Source: Salinisphaera aquimarina (GTDB lineage: Bacteria > Pseudomonadota > Gammaproteobacteria > Nevskiales > Salinisphaeraceae). Taken from it: 64,000 bases of DNA. Shown here piece after piece: positions 43,551 through 51,446 of this stretch. Location: NCBI RefSeq assembly GCF_042643355.1, contig NZ_JBHRSS010000006.1, positions 1-64,000 on the forward strand, written 5' to 3'. The notes below the pieces were generated by a model. That model made no database searches and was not told the DNA's origin. It was given only the letters and a program-made list of their open reading frames with translations. The translations under genes were made by a program, and so were the position numbers. Each line of letters starts with the position of its first letter. Position 1 is the first letter of the stretch.

Positions 43551-43817
43551 ATGCTGATCGAGCGTAATCCCAAGCAATACCGCCGCCCCAGCGGGCGTCG
43601 CCTGTTCTGGGCGCGGGTGCTGTACGTGGTCTGCGCGGCCACGCTGGTGCCGAGCCTGTTCATGCATCCGCACGGCGAGTTCTCGTTTTCCGAGTTGCCG
43701 GCATTTCATGCACTGCTCGCCTTCGTCACCGGCTGCGTACTGGTGCTCGTGGCCCAGTTCATGCGGCGGCTGCTGATCCGGCCCGAAGACTACTACTCAG
43801 ACCACGAGGACAGCTGA
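43551..43817 (+). CDS. Small two-helix membrane protein of the Mrp-like operon
   Basis: The 88-residue protein has two predicted membrane helices (about 21-38 and 49-68), a basic N-terminus (ERNPKQYRRPSGRRLFWARV) and the C-terminal motif RRLLIRPEDYYSDHEDS. It is not one of the seven named Mrp subunits. It lies between two antiporter-like subunits, 1 bp before the last, and is therefore probably part of the complex or an assembly factor. Confidence 0.75.
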   Translation: MLIERNPKQYRRPSGRRLFWARVLYVVCAATLVPSLFMHPHGEFSFSELPAFHALLAFVTGCVLVLVAQFMRRLLIRPEDYYSDHEDS

Positions 43818-43818
43818 C

Positions 43819-45510
43819 ATGCCCGCCTGGCTGAACAGCCCCGCAATCCTGCTGATGGCCGCCGGCTGCCTGCAGCCGCTGCTGCCCTATCGTGCGCGCA
43901 TGGCCGTGCTGCTCGGCACGCCGATCGCGTGTCTGGTGTGGCTGTGGAATATTCCGATGGGCACGCAGACCCATATGGCGCTGCTGGAATACACGCTGGT
44001 ACCGATGCGCGTGGACGGCCTGGCCTTTACGTTTGCAACCATCTTTCTGGTCGCCGCGTTCCTGTCCGGCCTGTACATGGTCCATACCCGCAGCCGGCTG
44101 GAGCCGGCCGCGGCGCTGCTGTATGCCGGCTCGGCGATCGGCGCCGTGCTGGCCGGTGATCTGATCACGCTGTTTCTGTTCTGGGAAGTCACCGCCATTT
44201 CATCGGCCATGCTGCTGGTGATCCGCGGCCTGCGCGATGCCATGATCGTGGCGCGCCGCTATCTGCTCGTCCAGGTGGGCTCGGGGCTGCTGCTGATGGC
44301 CGGCGCCGCCATCCATATCGAGGCCACCGGCGACGTCGGCTTCAACCATATCGGCCTGGACGTGCCCGGCGGCTGGCTGATCTTTCTCGCCTTCGGCGTG
44401 AAAGCCGCCTTTCCCCTGCTGCACAACTGGCTGCAGGACGCCTATCCGGCGGCCAGTGCCACCGGCACTGTGGTGCTATCGGCCTTCACCACCAAGATGG
44501 CGATCTACGCGCTCGCACGTGGCTTCGCGGGTACCGATCTGCTGATTCCGATCGGCGCCACGATGACCCTGTTCCCGATCCTCTACGCGATGCTGGAAAA
44601 CGACCTGCGCCGGGTGCTGTCGTACAGCCTGAACGTGCAGCTGGGCTTCATGGTGGTTGGCGTGGGTATCGGCACCCAGCTGGCAATCAACGGCGCCGCA
44701 GCACATGCGGTGACCCATATTCTCTACAAGGCGCTGCTGTTCATGAGCATTGGCGCGGTGTTGCGCCAGACCGGGCATGTGCGCGCCACGGAACTGGGCG
44801 GTCTCGCCCGGCAGATGCCGTGGACGACGGCGTTCTGCGTGATCGGCGCCGCGTCCATCAGCGCATTTCCGTTCATGGCCGGTTTCGTGAGCAAATCGCT
44901 GATTCTGTCAGCGGTCGCGCATGAGCACTGGCCGGTGACCTGGGTGGTGCTGACCGCGGCCTCGGCCGGCGCGTTGCTCTATGTCGGCATCAAGATTCCC
45001 TACTTCGCGTTCTTCGCCCCCAACGACCAGATCAAGTGCGAGGAACCGCCGCGCAACATGCAGATCGCGATGGGGATCACGGCCGCAGGCTGCCTGGTAC
45101 TGGGGTTCTTTCCCTCGCTGCTGTATTCGATCCTGCCGTATCCGGTGGATTACCAGCCCTATACCTTCAGCCATATCGTCACCCAGATGCAGCTGCTGGC
45201 GTTCTCGGCGCTCGTATTCTGGCTGGCGTGGCGGGCGGGCCTGTATCCGCGCCCGCTACGGGCCGTGCATCTGGATTCCGACTGGATCTACCGACGCGTG
45301 CTGCCGCGCTTCGGCCACGTCGTCGAACGCCTCTACAGCGCCGCGGTGGCCAAGTTCGGCAGCGGTGCGGGGCAACTGACCGGTCTGGGCATGGCGCGCC
45401 TGCGGCTGCGCTACGACAGCGCGGGCGTGCTTTCGCGCACCTGGAGTACAGGCTGGATGGTGCTGTGGGTGGCGATTCTGCTGGCGCTATATCTGGTGTT
45501 CTATTACTGA
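43819..45510 (+). CDS. Antiporter-like subunit (NuoL/MrpD family), third copy with long C-terminus
   Basis: The 563-residue membrane protein is the last gene of the operon. The conserved Glu is in LITLFLFWEVTAISSAMLLV near residue 125 and the Lys in LAFGVKAAFPLLHNWLQDAYP near 195. ATGTVVLSAFTTKMAIYALA follows. Beyond the usual 14 helices there is a C-terminal part (about 465-563) with an amphipathic stretch (SDWIYRRVLPRFGHVVERLYSAAVAK) and a final helix, recalling the lateral helix of NuoL-type subunits. Confidence 0.9.
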   Translation: MPAWLNSPAILLMAAGCLQPLLPYRARMAVLLGTPIACLVWLWNIPMGTQTHMALLEYTLVPMRVDGLAFTFATIFLVAAFLSGLYMVHTRSRLEPAAALLYAGSAIGAVLAGDLITLFLFWEVTAISSAMLLVIRGLRDAMIVARRYLLVQVGSGLLLMAGAAIHIEATGDVGFNHIGLDVPGGWLIFLAFGVKAAFPLLHNWLQDAYPAASATGTVVLSAFTTKMAIYALARGFAGTDLLIPIGATMTLFPILYAMLENDLRRVLSYSLNVQLGFMVVGVGIGTQLAINGAAAHAVTHILYKALLFMSIGAVLRQTGHVRATELGGLARQMPWTTAFCVIGAASISAFPFMAGFVSKSLILSAVAHEHWPVTWVVLTAASAGALLYVGIKIPYFAFFAPNDQIKCEEPPRNMQIAMGITAAGCLVLGFFPSLLYSILPYPVDYQPYTFSHIVTQMQLLAFSALVFWLAWRAGLYPRPLRAVHLDSDWIYRRVLPRFGHVVERLYSAAVAKFGSGAGQLTGLGMARLRLRYDSAGVLSRTWSTGWMVLWVAILLALYLVFYY

Positions 45511-45597
45511 ACACCTGCCCGGATTGCCGGGATCACGCGAGATCAGCGATGTCTGTCGAACGCACCAGCAAGCGCATCGCGCGCCTGCAGTGACTCG

Positions 45598-46338
45598 TCA
45601 GGCAGACGGGCTCGCTTCGTCTTCCTGGTCGCGCCAGAGACAGCGGTCGCCGCTGGCCTTGGCCAGCATTTCCAGATAACGCGCGTGGCTGACGCGCTCG
45701 TCATCGGTAGCCCGATTGACGCGCGGCCGGTGCTGGGCAGACGACAGATGCGCCGCCAACCCGGCACTGGCCAGCGCATTGCCTGCCGCGGTGTCGTCCG
45801 CCGCCAGACCGATATCGATCTGGCCGCCGGTCATCATCAGATAGACATCCGCCAGCAGTTGGGCGTCGAGCAGGGCCCCGTGCAGTTCGCGATTGGAGTT
45901 GTCGATCTCGAAGCGCTTGCACAAGGCGTCGAGACTGTTGCGCTGGCCCGGATACAGCTGGCGCGCCTCGGCCAGCGTATCGATTACCGGCTGCGCACTC
46001 TCGAGTGCGGCATGGCCGGCATCGAGCTTGCGAAATTCGTGATTGAGAAAGGCCAGATCGAACGGTGCGTTGTGGATGACCAGTTCCGCGCCGGCCAGAT
46101 AATTGGCCAGGGTTTCGGCGATCTCGGCGAAACGCGGCTTGTCGTCGAGAAACTCGAGGGTGATGCCATGGACGTCGATGGCACCCTGGTCGATCTCGCG
46201 ATCGGGATGGATATACAGATGCAGATCGTTGCCGGTCAGGCGCCGGTTGGCCAGCTCCACGCAGCCGACCTCGATGATGCGATGGCCCTGCTGCGGCTCC
46301 AGGCCCGTGGTTTCAGTATCGAGAACAATCTGTCGCAT
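45598..46338 (-). CDS. dnaQ: DNA polymerase III epsilon subunit (3'-5' proofreading exonuclease)
   Basis: The 246-residue DEDDh exonuclease has ExoI DTETTGLEP (D7, E9), ExoII HNAPFDLAFLNHEF (near 96) and ExoIII HGALLDAQLLADVYL (near 154-168). The C-terminal part after about 180 is the polymerase-binding region. Two ATGs are two codons apart; the downstream one has AAGGA six bases ahead and was chosen. It is the usual neighbour of rnhA in this group, although here both lie on the same strand rather than divergent. Confidence 0.95.
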   Translation of the reverse strand: MRQIVLDTETTGLEPQQGHRIIEVGCVELANRRLTGNDLHLYIHPDREIDQGAIDVHGITLEFLDDKPRFAEIAETLANYLAGAELVIHNAPFDLAFLNHEFRKLDAGHAALESAQPVIDTLAEARQLYPGQRNSLDALCKRFEIDNSNRELHGALLDAQLLADVYLMMTGGQIDIGLAADDTAAGNALASAGLAAHLSSAQHRPRVNRATDDERVSHARYLEMLAKASGDRCLWRDQEDEASPSA

Positions 46339-46678
46339 GGTCATTCCTTGCTGTGCTTGGCGGTCTGCCTCTTGAACGCGGCCGCTGATCGAGGCTGGCA
46401 GAGAAAGACTTGTCGATTCGCAGGCGGGAAGCCGGATTCACACCGATATATAAGATTTTGAAAAAGCTCCGATTTACCACAGCGCGCCATGAGATCACTG
46501 CCTGGATTCCAACGGATACCCGAGCCGTCCCAGCACCCACGGGAATCAAATAAACGGGCTCTTGGTCTGTCTCCTTCGGAGTAAATCTGTCTTCATATCT
46601 GCGGACGAGCCGCCTTCGCCTTGTGCCCGAGTAGCGACTCACTAAGTTCACAATCAGCTGCGAGTACTTCCCGCTCGA
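46339..46678. other. Intergenic region of about 340 bp between dnaQ and rnhA
   Basis: It should carry the dnaQ promoter; an AT-rich block around 46448-46463 includes TATATA and is the best candidate for its -10 region. A 112-codon minus-strand frame across it (46313-46651) overlaps the dnaQ start, has no domain and is not called. No RNA gene or repeat was recognised. Confidence 0.4.
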
Positions 46679-47134
46679 TCAGCCTTTCTTCATCTCGTCG
46701 ATGCCGCGATTGGCCAGTACATCGGCGGCTTCATTACCAGGGTCGCCGCTATGGCCCTTGACCCAGTGCCAGCGGATCTCGTGGCGCTCGCAGGCGCTAT
46801 CCAGTGCCCGCCACAGATCGGCGTTCTTGACCGGCTTCTTCGCGGCTGTCTTCCAGCCGTTTTTCTTCCAGTTGCTCAGCCACTGGGTGATACCCTGACG
46901 CACATAGGTGGAGTCGGTATGCAGATCGATGGTGCAGGCGCGCTTGAGGGCCTGCAAGGCCTCGATAGCCGCCGTCAGCTCCATGCGATTGTTGGTGGTC
47001 GTGGCTTCGCCGCCAAACAGTTCGCGCCGCTTGCCGTTGTAGGTCAAGTGCGCACCCCAGCCGCCCGGCCCGGGATTGCCACGGCAGGCGCCGTCGGTAT
47101 AAATGGTCACGGCATCGGATTGGGTATCAGTCAT
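46679..47134 (-). CDS. rnhA: Ribonuclease HI
   Basis: The 151-residue enzyme cleaves RNA in RNA-DNA hybrids. The four acidic catalytic residues are present: D14 in YTDGAC, E52 in NRMELTA, D74 in LHTDSTYV and D138 in GNEAADVLA, all offset by +4 from E. coli RNase HI. The basic protrusion KKNGWKTAAKKPVKN is present. The start overlaps the methyltransferase stop (ATGA); an ATG three codons upstream is also possible. Confidence 0.96.
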   Translation of the reverse strand: MTDTQSDAVTIYTDGACRGNPGPGGWGAHLTYNGKRRELFGGEATTTNNRMELTAAIEALQALKRACTIDLHTDSTYVRQGITQWLSNWKKNGWKTAAKKPVKNADLWRALDSACERHEIRWHWVKGHSGDPGNEAADVLANRGIDEMKKG

Positions 47135-47880
47135 CGCGGGCATGTTACGCCACGGCTGGCCCCTCGTGCCAAGACCGGCGCGGCCGCGGTCCGACGCTTG
47201 CCCACCCGCTCGCGGATCCGGGTGCGCGGCAGGACCTGGCGCCGGGCCACCACCGCGTAGGCCTGCGCGCTCCAGGCGATCGAGCGTGACCAGCGCGCGC
47301 CCTCGCCGACATGATAGGCACGACCGAAGAACGGAAAGCCCAGGCCGTAGCGCCACAGCTGCTGCGGCTGGAATTCGAGCAGCTGCAGCCAGTCGCACAG
47401 ACGCGATGCGCTCGGCGGTGCGGAGCAGGGATGAAAACGCGCGATCCGGCGCGACGGCAGGCCTTGGCGCAGCGCCCAGATCGACAGCGGATTGAACGCC
47501 ATCACGATCATCTGGCCCCGCTCGCTGAGCACGCGTGCGCATTCACGCAACAGCCGGTGCGGCTCAGCCACCTGTTCCAGGCCGTGTGCGATGACGACCG
47601 CATCCACGCTCGCGCTGGCCAGCGGCAGATGCACGCCGTCGAAACCGATGTCGCCGGCATGCTCGCCGCCGAAGCCGATCTGCCACTGACACAGGGTGCC
47701 GGCGCGCGCGAGTTCGCAGCGCTCGATGCCCCAGGTGCCGATCTGGACGCAGCGATAGCCCGTCAGCGCCGGCAGCAGTGTCCGCAGCATTCTTTGTTCG
47801 TACTGAACAAACAGCCGCCCGCGGGCGCTTTCGAGCCAGTCCTGCGATTGCGTGTACTTGCCAGTAAGAATTCGAAACAA
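47131..47880 (-). CDS. SAM-dependent methyltransferase-like protein (between gloB and rnhA)
   Basis: The 249-residue protein has a Methyltransf_11-type region: IDAVVIAHGLEQV-like motif (SVDAVVIAHGLEQVAEPHRLLRECARVL, in parts near 95-120) followed by GQMIVMAFNPLSIWALRQGL. The usual glycine-rich motif I is degenerate (CVQIGTWGIE). This is the conserved gene found between rnhA and gloB in many gammaproteobacteria (YafS-like), role unknown. The C-terminal 30 residues are Arg-rich and probably disordered. It is divergent from gloB, with 35 bp between starts. Confidence 0.85.
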   Translation of the reverse strand: MFRILTGKYTQSQDWLESARGRLFVQYEQRMLRTLLPALTGYRCVQIGTWGIERCELARAGTLCQWQIGFGGEHAGDIGFDGVHLPLASASVDAVVIAHGLEQVAEPHRLLRECARVLSERGQMIVMAFNPLSIWALRQGLPSRRIARFHPCSAPPSASRLCDWLQLLEFQPQQLWRYGLGFPFFGRAYHVGEGARWSRSIAWSAQAYAVVARRQVLPRTRIRERVGKRRTAAAPVLARGASRGVTCPR

Positions 47881-47915
47881 TTGATTTTGTCTCAGGTGGT
47901 TGGCAACATCTTGCG

Positions 47916-48692
47916 ATGCTCGACATTAAAGCGATATCGGCGCTCTCCGACAACTATATCTGGGTGCTCGCCGTCGATGGCAGCGACACCGTGGCCGTGG
48001 TCGACCCGGGCGAGGCGCCACCAGTGGCGCAATACCTTTCCGATCAGAGGCTTCGCGTCGGCGCCTATCTGATCACCCATCATCACGGCGATCATGTCGG
48101 GGGGCTCGACGCTCTCCTCGCGAAGCACCCCGCGCCGGTCTACGGGCCAAAGGCGGAGGCCGACCGCATCCCGCAGATCGACCATCCGCTCGCCGGCGGC
48201 GATCGGTTCACGCTGGATTTTCTCGATGCCGACTTCGATGTGATCGATGTGCCCGGCCATACCCTGGGCCATATCGCGCTGACGACCCCCGGCACGCTGC
48301 TCGCCGGCGACGCCCTGTTCCGGGGTGGCTGCGGGCGCGTATTCGAAGGCAGCTATGCGCAGATGCAGGACTCGCTGGCCAAGCTGCGGCAGTTGCCGGA
48401 TGACACCCGAGTCTACGGCGGCCACGAATACACGCAGAAGAACCTCGCATTTGCGCGCACCGTGGAGCCCGACAACGACGCGATCAAGGCCGTGATCGAA
48501 CAGGTCGACGCCCTGCGCGCCGAGCACCGACCCAGCCTGCCGGCCACCTTGGCCGAAGAACGCGAGATCAACCCGTTCCTGCGCTGGGACCACCCGGATG
48601 TCATCGCCGCCGCACAGCAACGTGCCGGTCGCGCGGTCGAATCGCCGGCCGAGGTCTTCGCCACGATCCGAGAATGGAAAGATGCCTCGTAA
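47916..48692 (+). CDS. gloB: Hydroxyacylglutathione hydrolase (glyoxalase II)
   Basis: This 258-residue metallo-beta-lactamase-fold enzyme hydrolyses S-D-lactoylglutathione in methylglyoxal detoxification. The two-metal motif is THHHGDHVGG (H55, H57, D59, H60), with H at GHTLGH near residue 112 and D at LLAGDALF near 130. The C-terminal glutathione-binding segment begins VYGGHEYTQKNLAFA. The end overlaps the mltD start by 11 bp. Confidence 0.96.
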   Translation: MLDIKAISALSDNYIWVLAVDGSDTVAVVDPGEAPPVAQYLSDQRLRVGAYLITHHHGDHVGGLDALLAKHPAPVYGPKAEADRIPQIDHPLAGGDRFTLDFLDADFDVIDVPGHTLGHIALTTPGTLLAGDALFRGGCGRVFEGSYAQMQDSLAKLRQLPDDTRVYGGHEYTQKNLAFARTVEPDNDAIKAVIEQVDALRAEHRPSLPATLAEEREINPFLRWDHPDVIAAAQQRAGRAVESPAEVFATIREWKDAS

Positions 48693-50394
48693 GCCGCGGC
48701 GCGCCTCGCTCGCGCTGACGGTTTCGTTCGGACTGCTGGTCACCGGCTGCGCGAGCCAGAACACGCGCACCGCCGCCCCTGTCGACACGCACCAGACCAA
48801 TACGCCCGTCACCCAGGCCGCACAACCGGCGGCCACGAGCGCGGCACGCGCACCGATCGAGCCCGACGAAAACGTCGTTCAACTCGATTACACGCCCCAC
48901 CAATGGCCCGACCCCGACCAGGATCTGTGGGCGGCAATTCGGGCCGGCTTTGCGCTCGATTCGAATGCCGAACGGCGTCCGGTACGCGAATGGACCCAGT
49001 TCTACGCCACCCATCAGGGTCATCTGGACGCGTCGCTGGATCGCGCCCAGCCGTTCCTGTGGCATGTCGTGCAACAGGTCGAAGAACGCGGCATGCCCAC
49101 CGAACTGGCGCTGCTGCCGATCGTGGAAAGCGGATTCAACCCGTCCGCGCGCTCTTATATGGGCGCCAGCGGGCTGTGGCAGTTCATGCCGGGCACCGCC
49201 GATCATATGGGCCTGCCGCGCGACTGGTGGTACGACGGACGCAACGACGTGATTGCCTCCACCAACGCCGCGCTCAACTATCTGACCCTGCTCAAGGATC
49301 GCTACGACGGCGACTGGCTGCTCGCTCTGGCTGCCTACAACGCCGGCCCCGGCCGCGTGGACGCCGCCCTCGCCCGTGCCCAGGCCGAGGGCCTGGATGA
49401 CAGCTACTGGAATCTGGAGCTACCGCGCGAAACCACCGAGTACGTGCCCAAGCTGCTCGCCGTTCGTCGCATCATGATGACGCCGGCGCGCTTCGGCGTG
49501 GACTGGCCAGCGCTCGACAATACGCCGCGCACGCGCTCGGTAAAGCTGCCCGGCCAGACCGAGCTCGCGCTGGCGGCGCGCATGCTCGACATGCCCGAGG
49601 ACGACCTGCGTCGGCTCAACCCCGGCATGCGGCGCTGGGCCAGCGCACCGGACGACGACATGAGCCTGCTGGTGCCGGCACGCAAGGCGGCCGCGTTCCG
49701 GCAGAAGCTGGCCGCGACCCGGACCAGCCGGCTGGTCTCGCGAAGCACGCATACCGTGCGCCGCGGCGAGATTCTCGGTCGTATCGCCCATCACTACGGA
49801 GTCAGCCTCGCCTCGCTGCGCCAGGCCAATCATTTGTCCGGCGATCGGATTCGCGTCGGCCAGACCCTGCAGATTCCACGCTCTGGCGTGCCCGGACAGG
49901 CCGCGCCGCCGGCGGAGCCGACGCAGACCTATGTGGTGCAGTCCGGCGATTCGCTGTGGGATATCGCACATCGCTACCATATCGATGTTGCCACGCTGCG
50001 TGCGCGCAACCGGCGCGTATCGACGACGCTGCATCCCGGCCAGAGCCTGATTATCCCGGGCTCGGCCACGCCGCCCGAACCGAGCACCTACCTGGTCAAG
50101 CGTGGCGACTCGCTGTGGTCGATCGCACACGCCAACGACGTGGCGATCGCGGACCTGCGACGCTGGAACCGTCTGGGCCGCGACACCGCCCTGCAGCCCG
50201 GCCGTTCGCTGGCCATCGACGGGCCCGCGCCGCTGCCGGACTATTACGAGGTCGAGTCGGGCGACTCACTCTGGTCGATTGCGCACCGCTTCTCGATGCA
50301 GGTCGCTACACTACGCAGCTTGAACGATATGTCCGCAGGCAGCACTATTCGTCCTGGACAGCGTCTGCGCTTGCAGCCCGCCGTTTCAGGCTAG
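48682..50394 (+). CDS. mltD: Membrane-bound lytic murein transglycosylase D with four LysM domains
   Basis: The 570-residue lipoprotein has the lipobox LLVTGCAS with Cys23 as the lipidation site. The lytic transglycosylase (SLT) domain has catalytic Glu149 in IVESGFNPSARSYMGASG, then GLWQFMPGTA and AAYNAGPGRV. Four LysM peptidoglycan-binding repeats follow (near residues 354-395, 413-455, 466-508 and 518-562), three with SGDSLW or RGDSLW cores; a degenerate fifth may precede them. E. coli MltD has two LysM repeats, so this one is expanded. It probably remodels the sacculus from the outer membrane. Confidence 0.93.
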   Translation: MPRKPRRASLALTVSFGLLVTGCASQNTRTAAPVDTHQTNTPVTQAAQPAATSAARAPIEPDENVVQLDYTPHQWPDPDQDLWAAIRAGFALDSNAERRPVREWTQFYATHQGHLDASLDRAQPFLWHVVQQVEERGMPTELALLPIVESGFNPSARSYMGASGLWQFMPGTADHMGLPRDWWYDGRNDVIASTNAALNYLTLLKDRYDGDWLLALAAYNAGPGRVDAALARAQAEGLDDSYWNLELPRETTEYVPKLLAVRRIMMTPARFGVDWPALDNTPRTRSVKLPGQTELALAARMLDMPEDDLRRLNPGMRRWASAPDDDMSLLVPARKAAAFRQKLAATRTSRLVSRSTHTVRRGEILGRIAHHYGVSLASLRQANHLSGDRIRVGQTLQIPRSGVPGQAAPPAEPTQTYVVQSGDSLWDIAHRYHIDVATLRARNRRVSTTLHPGQSLIIPGSATPPEPSTYLVKRGDSLWSIAHANDVAIADLRRWNRLGRDTALQPGRSLAIDGPAPLPDYYEVESGDSLWSIAHRFSMQVATLRSLNDMSAGSTIRPGQRLRLQPAVSG

Positions 50395-50433
50395 GCGGGC
50401 AATCGCCCCGACAACATTTTTTCAGGAGCAGAC

Positions 50434-51222
50434 ATGGGGTTTCTCGAGGGCAAGAAGGCTCTTATCACTGGACTCGCCAGTGAACGATCTATCGCCTACG
50501 GTATTGCGCAGGCCATGCGCAGCCAGGGCGCCGAACTCGCGCTCACCTATCAGGGCGAAAAGCTCAAGGGTCGCGTCGACAAGATGGCCGAATCACTCGG
50601 CTGCAAGATCGTGCTGCCGCTGGACGTGGCCGAAGACGATCAGATCGAAGGCCTGTTCGAGTCGCTGGGCGAACACTGGAAGGAACTCGATATTCTGGTT
50701 CACGCCATCGGCTTCGCGCCGCGCGAATCGCTCAAGGGCGGCTATCTCGACGCCCTGACCCGTGAAGCAGCCAGCGTGTCCCACGACATCAGCGCATATA
50801 GCTTCGCCGCCCTCGGCAAGGCTTCGCGCACGATGCTTTCCGAGCGCGCCTGCCTGATCACGCTGACCTATCTGGGCGCCGAGAAAGTGATGCCGGGCTA
50901 CAACATCATGGGCCCGGCCAAGGCCAGCCTCGAGTCGAGCATGCGCTTCATGGCGGCCGACCTGGGCCCGCGCGGCGTACGCGTGAATGCGATTTCCGCC
51001 GGCCCGATCAAGACCCTGGCGGCCGCGGGAATCAGCGGTTTCCGCGACATGCTCGCGCACGCGAAGGCCGGTGCACCGCTACGCCGTAATGTCACCCAGG
51101 AGGAAGTCGGCAACGCCGCCGCGTTCCTAGGCTCCGACCTGGCCTCCGGCATTACCGGGGAAGTGCTGTACGTTGACGCCGGCTATCACATCATGGGCGC
51201 CACGCCGGTCGAGGACGACTGA
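50434..51222 (+). CDS. fabI: Enoyl-[acyl-carrier-protein] reductase (NADH), FabI
   Basis: The 262-residue short-chain-dehydrogenase-fold enzyme completes each cycle of fatty-acid synthesis. Active-site Y146, Y156 and K163 (LTYLGAE, PGYNIMG, PAKASLE) fall at the same numbers as in E. coli FabI. The Gly93 region HAIGFAP, the triclosan contact, is unchanged, so a triclosan-sensitive type is expected. AGGAG precedes the ATG, and a strong terminator follows at 51245-51277. Confidence 0.96.
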   Translation: MGFLEGKKALITGLASERSIAYGIAQAMRSQGAELALTYQGEKLKGRVDKMAESLGCKIVLPLDVAEDDQIEGLFESLGEHWKELDILVHAIGFAPRESLKGGYLDALTREAASVSHDISAYSFAALGKASRTMLSERACLITLTYLGAEKVMPGYNIMGPAKASLESSMRFMAADLGPRGVRVNAISAGPIKTLAAAGISGFRDMLAHAKAGAPLRRNVTQEEVGNAAAFLGSDLASGITGEVLYVDAGYHIMGATPVEDD

Positions 51223-51244
51223 CCTCGAGGAATCGGTGTGATAG

Positions 51245-51277
51245 AAAAAAGCGCGGTCTGCCTACCGCGCTTTTTTA
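51245..51277 (+). terminator. Rho-independent terminator of fabI
   Basis: The stem AAAAAAGCGCGGT / ACCGCGCTTTTTT has a short TCTGCCT-type loop and T-run on the plus strand, and is symmetrical enough to act in both directions. Confidence 0.93.
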
Positions 51278-51396
51278 TTGCCCGGCGTTCATTGCCGGAG
51301 CGGCGAGCGCCCTGCTCAGTCAGATCACACCCGGCCAGCGCCAACATCGGCGCGAGGCAGCTGAGGCCAAATCGACCGGATCGTCAAACGAGACCC

Positions 51397-51428
51397 AAAA
51401 AAACGCCGTGCGCGAACGCACGGCGTTG
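51397..51428 (-). terminator. Rho-independent terminator of ppiD
   Basis: On the minus strand AACGCCGTGCG and CGCACGGCGTT pair around a tiny loop and are followed by TTTTTTT. It lies 19 bp beyond the ppiD stop. Confidence 0.92.
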
Positions 51429-51446
51429 AACAGCCTCGAAAGCTTA

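Noticed and set aside
41986..43557. 523-codon plus-strand frame overlapping the second antiporter subunit
   Set aside because: It is a +2 frame shadow rich in Arg/His/Pro; the true frame has membrane helices and the conserved Glu/Lys motifs.
37855..45510. Membrane-bound hydrogenase or respiratory complex I operon
   Set aside because: Subunits resemble Mbh/NuoL/K, but no hydrogenase, NuoB/C/D or iron-sulfur genes are present.
37855..45510. DAB-type inorganic carbon transporter
   Set aside because: That system needs a DabA (DUF2309) partner, which is absent; the E, F, G, B and C subunits mark an Mrp-type complex.
46313..46651. 112-codon minus-strand frame upstream of dnaQ
   Set aside because: It overlaps the dnaQ start, has no recognisable content and spans the probable promoter.
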